A stretch of 9,457 bases of DNA from NCBI GenBank assembly GCA_009692395.1, contig SHZG01000086.1, forward strand, positions 1-9,457, read 5' to 3'. Each line of letters opens with the position of its first letter. The first letter of the stretch is position 1. Source of the DNA: Methylococcales bacterium. Its GTDB lineage: Bacteria; Pseudomonadota; Gammaproteobacteria; Methylococcales; Methylomonadaceae. Below the pieces are notes generated by a model that saw nothing but the letters and a program-made list of their open reading frames with translations, was not told the DNA's origin and made no database searches. This document shows positions 1 through 4,555 of the stretch, in pieces. Both the position numbers and the translations under genes were made by a program.

Positions 1-134
1 ACCTGAACTTTCGGACATGGATCAAACGACTCAATCGCAAGACCATGTGCTTCTCAAAACTAGAGTTGATGCACGACACCGTCATCGGTTTGCTTATCAA
101 CAAGGTCGAATTCGGGCGCGATATTTATTCATAA
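1..134 (+). CDS. IS1-family transposase, C-terminal end (5' end outside window)
   Basis: Read in frame 3, bases 3-131 give 43 residues ending in a TAA at 132-134. Recognisable pieces are RTWIKRLNRKT, CFSK, MHDTVIGLLIN and EFG. They resemble the C-terminal tail of IS1-type InsB transposases, which in E. coli contains the pattern R..L.RL.RK...FSKS.E.HD.VIG. The DDE catalytic core would lie upstream, outside the window. In the full protein this tail ends a DNA-cutting and joining enzyme that moves the element. An overlapping plus-strand reading frame beginning at 17 is longer but resembles nothing; I consider it a shadow. The family call rests on remembered pattern similarity, so it is good but not certain. 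Whether the element is intact cannot be judged here. Confidence 0.72.
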   Translation, partial: LNFRTWIKRLNRKTMCFSKLELMHDTVIGLLINKVEFGRDIYS

Positions 135-155
135 TTACAGATTTAACCCGCCACC
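1..155 (+). mobile_element. IS1-family insertion sequence, right end
   Basis: The element runs from beyond the left edge to about base 155. Read inward from the right end (minus strand) it starts GGTGGCGGGTTAAATCTG, which resembles the GGTG-type terminal inverted repeat of IS1 elements. The boundary is fixed independently from the other side. The diguanylate cyclase reading frame stays recognisable up to the codon at 156-158 (NRRGLD) and turns into IS sequence immediately after it. IS1 elements usually duplicate 8-9 bp of target, so ATCTAAACC at 156-164 is the predicted target duplication. The matching copy would be outside the window. Confidence 0.65.
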
Positions 156-881
156 ATCTAAACCACGCCGATTATAGAGTTCTGTCAGGCTGTATTTATG
201 CGCTAATTCAGCTATTTTTTGTATTAATTTTTCTGTTGCAATTCACACAACAAAGAAATCTAACGCAACGATATATAGCATCAGCATAATGACTACTAAT
301 GCGTTAGTACAGTTATTAACTAGTTTATAGGGATTAGCAGGGTCACTACTCAACAGCGTAACAACCAGCCGAACGCTATGAAACACAACAAAAACAGTCG
401 CAATAACCATCAGTGGTGTATAGCACACTTGCTGCGTTTGCCGTTGAAAACGCCATATTGCCGATGCGATTAATAAAAACTGACCACCATAAAAACCACG
501 TATTACAATAACTCTATTATTAACATTCAGATTAATATAAGTAAAAATAATCAGTAAAATAATAGCCTAGACCAATGAAATAACCGATAGAAACATTGGC
601 TTTTTTTCTGCACCGATAAATTGCAAGTGTGCGTGATACATAATATTAACAGCTAGCATAATTACACTATTAGCAACCACAATAGACCATGCTATATCAA
701 TACTTTCTCTCAAAGAACCTAATAAAATACCTATTGCCAATAAGAAATTGATAACGGCAAATAAATAAATACCACTAAACGAAGCAGATACTTTTCGTGC
801 ACACGCAAGCATACCGATGCCATAAATAAATATAAAGCCGATACAGATAATAAAAATGGTGCGCACATCAAGAAAATCCAT
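156..881 (-). pseudogene. Membrane-bound diguanylate cyclase (GGDEF protein), inactivated
   Basis: From an ATG at 881 a single minus-strand frame runs for 242 codons to base 156, broken only by a TAG at 567-569 and a TGA at 243-245. The first 212 or so codons encode about six hydrophobic segments (IFIICIGFIFIYGIGML, FAVINFLLAIGILLG, IVVANSVIMLAVNIM and so on). This is the N-terminal membrane sensor layout common in bacterial diguanylate cyclases. After the second stop, the same frame reads KLIQKIAELAHKYSLTELYN and then RRGLD, the characteristic opening of a GGDEF domain (pattern LA..D.LT.LYNRRG). The domain is then cut by the IS1-type element, so the catalytic GG(D/E)EF motif is not in the window. 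An intact protein would make cyclic di-GMP at the inner membrane. With two stops and an insertion it cannot be functional as one protein. No convincing ribosome binding site is visible before the ATG. Confidence 0.8.
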
Positions 882-989
882 ATTGTATTAAATCGATTTA
901 AAGTATTTGGTGTAAGGTCATGAAAATAAATTCTACTGTATAAATAAACTCGCTTATGATAACGATGCGCTCACCACCGACATGAGAAA

Positions 990-1015
990 GCTGTCGATTT
1001 GTGACAATCGACAGC
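990..1015 (-). terminator. Perfect 10-bp hairpin, possible terminator
   Basis: GCTGTCGATT and AATCGACAGC form a perfect 10-bp stem around a 6-nt loop. It lies about 30 nt after the stop of the small minus-strand gene at 1045. On the minus strand it is followed only by TTTCTC, a weak T tract, so this is a non-classical terminator at best. A protein-binding site or dispersed repeat is the alternative. Confidence 0.45.
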
Positions 1016-1044
1016 AACTCAAACAACTGAGGAAATCCAAAAAA

Positions 1045-1242
1045 CTATTTTTTAGATTTTAGCGGCTTATAAGTCGTGTGATCGCTTTTACCAATAGGAT
1101 CGGGGGCATGAAGCTGTGACGGAGCGCGAGTGTCACATGAGGATAAGAAAATAAGCAGCATCGGCAGTAAAACTAAAATAACCATGACAACGGCTAGCCC
1201 CCCTAATCCCCAGAAAAAACGGTTTAAATGACGTAGTAACAT
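1045..1242 (-). CDS. Small membrane protein or lipoprotein, unknown function
   Basis: The 65-residue product begins with a short basic stretch (R4, H5, R8). One long hydrophobic segment follows (about residues 9-33), then LSSC at 33-36 and a polar tail ending in KPLKSKK. LSSC fits the lipobox pattern, so C36 could be lipidated. The Asp at the +2 position would then favour retention in the inner membrane by E. coli rules. The hydrophobic core is long for a signal peptide, so a plain single-pass anchor is equally possible. The start is uncertain. A better ribosome binding site (AAAGGTGATTGCT) precedes an ATG at 1294 that lies in a different frame and runs 53 codons to 1133. Removing one A from the run at about 1241-1244 would join the two into an 82-residue protein beginning METNEQTELTNK. 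I do not recognise the family. Confidence 0.5.
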   Translation of the reverse strand: MLLRHLNRFFWGLGGLAVVMVILVLLPMLLIFLSSCDTRAPSQLHAPDPIGKSDHTTYKPLKSKK

Positions 1243-1399
1243 TTTCTTCGCCGTCTTCTTTATTCGTTAATTCAGTTTGTTCGTTGGTTTCCATAGCAAT
1301 CACCTTTTGTTATTAAATGAACGAAAAAATCCTACTATCATAAAAGCGCTAGGCTAAATTCCAGTACCAATGCCTTGCACTCACACCAGCCAAAATATT

Positions 1400-1426
1400 T
1401 TGACTGCGCATTTACTGTATGATAAT
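1400..1426 (+). promoter_or_regulatory. Tentative promoter upstream of ppnP
   Basis: TTGACT at 1400-1405 and GATAAT at 1421-1426 resemble the -35 and -10 boxes of a sigma-70 promoter. The 15-bp spacer is shorter than the usual 16-18 bp. It lies in the 257-bp divergent gap between the small minus-strand gene and ppnP, about 125 bp before the ppnP start. This is weak evidence based on two hexamers only. Confidence 0.25.
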
Positions 1427-1551
1427 TAGCAGGTTATGTACAGAGCAAAAAATTGTACTGCTACTAATACGCGATTAACCAAGATTTAATACAATCTGCT
1501 ATTATTGCGTTTCCAAATTTATATATTTTCACTCTTTATACAGGATAAATC

Positions 1552-1863
1552 ATGTCAGAATTTACTAACGTCTCCGTTGTTAAACAAGCAAACGTCTATT
1601 TCGGTGGCAATGTCAGTAGCCGCACTGTTAAATTTGCCGATGGCAGTATGAAAACATTGGGCTTTATGTTGGTGGGTGAATACACGTTTAATACCGCTGA
1701 GGCTGAATTAATGGAAATTATTGACGGTGATTTGGAGGTTTTATTACCCGAAAGTGACTGGCAAAACATTAAAGGCGGCGAAGCGTTTAATGTGCCTGCT
1801 AATGCTAAGTTCACCGTCAAAGTGAACACACCTACCGATTATATTTGTTCATTTATTAAATAA
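1552..1863 (+). CDS. ppnP: Pyrimidine/purine nucleoside phosphorylase PpnP
   Basis: This is a 103-residue cytosolic protein of the PpnP (YaiE, DUF1255) family, small cupin-fold enzymes. They split nucleosides with phosphate into a free base and (deoxy)ribose 1-phosphate, accepting both purine and pyrimidine nucleosides. Diagnostic pieces are VGEYTFNTAEAELMEIIDG at 41-59, VLLPESDWQ at 63-71, the FNVPANAKF loop at 79-87 and PTDYICSF near the end. All match the E. coli protein in order and spacing, with a slightly longer N-terminus. Start choice is supported by AGGA at 1542-1545, six bases before the ATG. An NYN-domain gene starts 4 nt after the stop, implying one transcript and probably coupled translation. 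No missing or odd residues were noticed. Confidence 0.93.
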   Translation: MSEFTNVSVVKQANVYFGGNVSSRTVKFADGSMKTLGFMLVGEYTFNTAEAELMEIIDGDLEVLLPESDWQNIKGGEAFNVPANAKFTVKVNTPTDYICSFIK

Positions 1864-1867
1864 CTGC

Positions 1868-2362
1868 GTGGAAAAAGTCGCCATTTTTGTCGATGTGCAG
1901 AACATCTATTACACAACTAAGCAAGTCTATCAACGCCATTTTGATTATCAGCGATTTTGGAATCAGGCGACAGCTAATCGTGAGGTCGTGGCAGCCATCG
2001 CTTATGCCATCGACAAAGGCGACAGTAAACAGCGGGGCTTTCAGCAGATACTTAGACACATTGGTTTTGAGGTCAAACTAAAGCCCTATATTAAGCGCAG
2101 TGATGGCTCTGCTAAAGGTGATTGGGATGTTGGCATTACCTTGGATGTTATGGAGTTAGCCACGCAAGTTGATGTCATTATCTTGTTATCAGGTGATGGT
2201 GATTTTGATTTGTTACTGCATAAGGTGAACCAGTCTGATGGCGTAAGCCCCGAAGTCTACGGTGTCCCCGCATTAACCGCGCCGTCATTAATTAACGCCG
2301 CACACCGTTTTATTGCTATCGACGATAAGCTGTTACTCAGTCGTCACGCCAACGTTTTTTAA
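1868..2362 (+). CDS. NYN-domain (LabA/DUF88-like) putative nuclease
   Basis: The 164-residue protein is essentially a single NYN domain, a PIN-like fold whose members act as metal-dependent RNases or are predicted to do so. The acidic residues expected at the active site are visible. They are D9 and N12 in VAIFVDVQNI, D85/D87/D93 in GDWDVGITLD, and D110/D112 in the strong SGDGDFDLL motif at 108-116. No membrane segment or signal peptide is present, so it is cytosolic. Its length is typical of LabA-like bacterial NYN proteins without an added RNA-binding domain. The start is a GTG only 4 nt after the ppnP stop, and there is no clear Shine-Dalgarno sequence. Translation is therefore probably coupled to ppnP. 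Pairing with a nucleoside phosphorylase suggests a role in RNA turnover and nucleoside salvage, but that is inference; the substrate is unknown. Confidence 0.85.
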   Translation: MEKVAIFVDVQNIYYTTKQVYQRHFDYQRFWNQATANREVVAAIAYAIDKGDSKQRGFQQILRHIGFEVKLKPYIKRSDGSAKGDWDVGITLDVMELATQVDVIILLSGDGDFDLLLHKVNQSDGVSPEVYGVPALTAPSLINAAHRFIAIDDKLLLSRHANVF

Positions 2363-2365
2363 ATT

Positions 2366-2381
2366 CAGACAACGTTGTCTG
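2366..2381. terminator. 16-bp perfect palindrome after the NYN gene
   Basis: CAGACAACGTTGTCTG is its own reverse complement and begins 3 nt after the stop of the NYN gene. As RNA it can fold as a 6-bp stem with a 4-nt ACGT loop, and it is followed by TCTATTATTTTT, a broken U tract. A weak intrinsic terminator for the ppnP-NYN transcript is the simplest reading. A dimeric repressor operator for the lipoprotein gene downstream is the alternative. Confidence 0.45.
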
Positions 2382-2398
2382 TCTATTATTTTTGATTT

Positions 2399-2415
2399 GC
2401 CGTGTAAGCCACGGC
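2399..2415 (+). promoter_or_regulatory. Hairpin just before the lipoprotein ribosome binding site
   Basis: GCCGTG (2399-2404) and CACGGC (2410-2415) form a perfect 6-bp GC-rich stem around TAAGC. It ends 3 nt before the Shine-Dalgarno-like AAGG at 2418-2421 of the gene starting at 2432. Such placement could affect ribosome access, but no regulator or ligand is implied by the sequence. Confidence 0.35.
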
Positions 2416-2431
2416 GCAAGGTGCAGAGTGT

Positions 2432-4282
2432 ATGTCATATTATCCCCCATCCTTAACCCTCAGTTTAATTACCAGCCTATTATTAGCGGGCTGCGCGTCC
2501 ACGCGGCAAGTCGCTATTGAGTATCCAACAGCAAATGCTGCCAGTGATTCAAGCTCTACACAATCCACTAACATGCGCTCATTTACACCATTGCCCAGTT
2601 TTCCAGCCATTGATGGTGATGATTATTATGTGCGCCTATTATCAGAATTTGAATTTAAGGGCGAGAATAGTTTAAAAAGCGGTTGTCAAGATAGAACACC
2701 GTCGTACACCAAAAGCGATTTGTCATCCGCACTGGTGTTTAATGTTCACAACAGTAATCTTAAATTTAATAATGAAACCGCTGGCTTTTTATACCACGCA
2801 GGCACAGGTAAATGTAATTTTCAGTTTGATGCTAAAAAACAAATGCTGACCCCGTGGATGCGGTTAGATGCGGGTAAAGATACGACCATTGACTATAGCT
2901 TTTTTTCCAGTGCTAATAGCAATGTTGATATGTCGAGTTTGGCAGGTGATATGTCAACCGCCAGTAATTTATTGGCCTTGACTGGCGTGGGGATGGGGGT
3001 TTCGTTACTTGGACAGTTTGCGAGTCAATGGGTAGGCAGTACGCCAGCTGTTGCAACACCTGTGCCAACCACAGGTAAACACAGTTCAGCATCACACACT
3101 TTACCTGCAATTGTTAGCTTTTCAGGTAAAACAGGTACGCTGAATGAAACCTCATTTAAGGTATATGCGGTTGCAGAAGGCGGAATTAATATTCTCAGTT
3201 CAGAAACAAAACCACTTGGCGAATTAAAAGTTTACCCAGAAATTACTGCGTCTTTATTACTAAAAACCAGCGCGGACGGTACGCCCGATGCGCGAGATTT
3301 GTCGTGGGAAGAAATAGGCTATTTACCCATAAAATCAGCATCGAGTGATGTAAAATTAATACAACTGCTTGAGCAATCCAAACACCCTGCTAAACCCAAT
3401 TTAAAACCCGATTGGCATAACTACACCGAAGTAGAAACCGAGTGCCACAAATTAAAAACTGTGCTGAAAGACCTAGGGTTTAACAAGTTTGACCGCAATG
3501 CAGTTATTTATTATTTTTTAGCCAACAATAATGATTGGAAAAACTACAATCTCAATCCACAACAATTACTGAGTAATGACGTTGCTGCCAAAACAGCACA
3601 AAGCTACCGCGACAAAAACTTTGGTAATTGTCTAGTGAATGAAGATTATCTTGCGATGAAAGCAATGGGCTTAACGGTCAATGTTGCAGCAGACTGGCAA
3701 CAAATAGGCGAATCCAGTCAGAAGAAAGAACAACGCTACGCGGGACTGAAATCCATTGAGCGGCAATTAGTGTCGGTGCTCAAAAACCCCAATAAAGCCG
3801 AAATAGAAAGCCAGATATTTCCTTTGCTTAGCACGGCAAAAAATGGCGCAGGCACGGTATTATTACAAAATTATTTAGGTGATTTTGGCTTGGAGAAGCT
3901 GCTTAATCCTGCGCCGCCGACTGCTACATTGAGCGAAACACCCGCTATCGCCACCACCATTTCAGGTGAAGGTACGATTGTGAATGCCCACCAATTGGCA
4001 CAAGTTTTTTCTGGGCTTGCCATTAACGAATTAAGCTGTGCGCGACTTATTCCCGACCAACAAGGTAATCAGATAAATAACATCGGCATCTTATTATTTA
4101 GCACCCAAGATGGCAGCCCGCGCGCCAAAGGTGGCGTGATAGAGTTTGAATTTTCAGACGGTAAAATTAACCGTATCGCCTTTCAATTGCCAAGTCAGCG
4201 CGATGTTGAACAAGATTTGGTAGACCATCCAGAGTTAGGTGCTTGCCGAATTGATCCTGCGTTATTACAAAAATTACACTAG
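2432..4282 (+). CDS. Large lipoprotein of unknown function
   Basis: The 616-residue product has a clear lipoprotein signal peptide. A hydrophobic stretch (LTLSLITSLLLAGC) ends in the lipobox LAGC with the acylated cysteine at 21. Ala at +2 predicts sorting to the outer membrane. A Ser/Thr-rich linker follows to about residue 55. The first half (about 60-300) looks beta-rich and contains one hydrophobic, Gly- and Ser-rich stretch at about 177-200 (SNLLALTGVGMGVSLLGQF). That stretch could be a buried or membrane-associated helix. The second half (about 305-510) looks helical and polar. The last 100 residues (FSGLAINELSCARLIP, IGILLFSTQDG, GGVIEFEFSDGKINR) look like a separate compact beta domain. 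I do not recognise the family. The start is supported by AAGG ten bases before the ATG. It is transcribed alone or weakly from the ppnP-NYN unit, and it converges on spoT. Long, continuous and with typical codon use, it is certainly a real gene. Confidence 0.85.
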   Translation: MSYYPPSLTLSLITSLLLAGCASTRQVAIEYPTANAASDSSSTQSTNMRSFTPLPSFPAIDGDDYYVRLLSEFEFKGENSLKSGCQDRTPSYTKSDLSSALVFNVHNSNLKFNNETAGFLYHAGTGKCNFQFDAKKQMLTPWMRLDAGKDTTIDYSFFSSANSNVDMSSLAGDMSTASNLLALTGVGMGVSLLGQFASQWVGSTPAVATPVPTTGKHSSASHTLPAIVSFSGKTGTLNETSFKVYAVAEGGINILSSETKPLGELKVYPEITASLLLKTSADGTPDARDLSWEEIGYLPIKSASSDVKLIQLLEQSKHPAKPNLKPDWHNYTEVETECHKLKTVLKDLGFNKFDRNAVIYYFLANNNDWKNYNLNPQQLLSNDVAAKTAQSYRDKNFGNCLVNEDYLAMKAMGLTVNVAADWQQIGESSQKKEQRYAGLKSIERQLVSVLKNPNKAEIESQIFPLLSTAKNGAGTVLLQNYLGDFGLEKLLNPAPPTATLSETPAIATTISGEGTIVNAHQLAQVFSGLAINELSCARLIPDQQGNQINNIGILLFSTQDGSPRAKGGVIEFEFSDGKINRIAFQLPSQRDVEQDLVDHPELGACRIDPALLQKLH

Positions 4283-4299
4283 CATTCGGTGGGTGTGGT

Positions 4300-4316
4300 G
4301 GGCAGAAAAACGTTGC
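4300..4316 (+). repeat. Left copy of a 17-bp direct repeat
   Basis: GGGCAGAAAAACGTTGC matches GGGCAAAAAAGCGTTGC at 4526-4542 in 15 of 17 positions, in the same orientation. The two copies flank the multi-hairpin element between the convergent lipoprotein and spoT genes. They may be copies of a short dispersed intergenic repeat. Confidence 0.45.
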
Positions 4317-4373
4317 TACATACGCATCAACGTAAGGAAACTTGCATAATAATCAATAAATTAACAAAAACAC

Positions 4374-4480
4374 ATCGTTCCAATCGCTCTGCGTTGGAAT
4401 GCGTGAGTGGACGCTCCAGCGTCATCATGAAGACGCTAGAGCGTCTTCGGTGGCATTACAACGCAGAGCGTTGTAACGAT
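4374..4480. repeat. Multi-hairpin palindromic repeat element (about 103-107 bp)
   Basis: The element has inverted ends, ATCGTT at 4374 and AACGAT ending at 4480. Its outer arms (4374-4401 and 4454-4480) are near-perfect reverse complements, differing at two paired positions plus one extra base. Inside are four local stems. They are TTCCAA/TTGGAA (4378-4383 with 4394-4399), GACGC/GCGTC (4410-4414 with 4419-4423), GAAGACGCT/AGCGTCTTC (4429-4437 with 4440-4448, perfect) and TTACAACGC/GCGTTGTAA (4456-4464 with 4468-4476, perfect). T-rich stretches lie outside both ends, so it could end transcription from both convergent genes. It looks like a REP/MITE-type dispersed repeat of the kind common in Beggiatoa-like genomes. 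That comparison is from memory. No coding capacity was seen; the reading frame crossing it at 4289-4582 is not credible as a gene. Confidence 0.7.
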
Positions 4481-4525
4481 TATCTTGTTGTTTTATTTAT
4501 TAAATTTCTTAAGTTGATGCCTATG

Positions 4526-4544
4526 GGGCAAAAAAGCGTTGCCC
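4526..4544 (-). repeat. Right direct-repeat copy, with hairpin after spoT
   Basis: GGGCAA (4526-4531) and TTGCCC (4539-4544) form a 6-bp stem with a 7-nt loop, 11 bases after the spoT stop on the minus strand. The T run on that strand is in the loop rather than after the stem, so it is not a textbook terminator. The first 17 bases are the second copy of the repeat at 4300-4316. Confidence 0.45.
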
Positions 4545-4555
4545 ACCCTGCCTTT

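Noticed and set aside
17..289. 90-codon plus-strand reading frame
   Set aside because: It overlaps the IS1-type transposase tail in another frame and then crosses the IS border into the antisense of the cyclase pseudogene. The product has no family resemblance.
567..569. Stop-codon reassignment (TAG read as an amino acid) in the cyclase gene
   Set aside because: A second, different stop (TGA) and an IS insertion in the same gene point to a pseudogene. spoT itself ends in TAG, so the codon works as a stop in this genome.
882..1044. Gene in the gap before the cyclase pseudogene
   Set aside because: Only short frames with stops were seen. Apart from the hairpin at 990-1015 nothing can be supported.
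4374..4544. CRISPR array or tRNA-like gene in the hairpin-rich gap
   Set aside because: There are no regularly spaced identical repeats with unique spacers. The stems do not fit tRNA arm lengths or a T-loop sequence.
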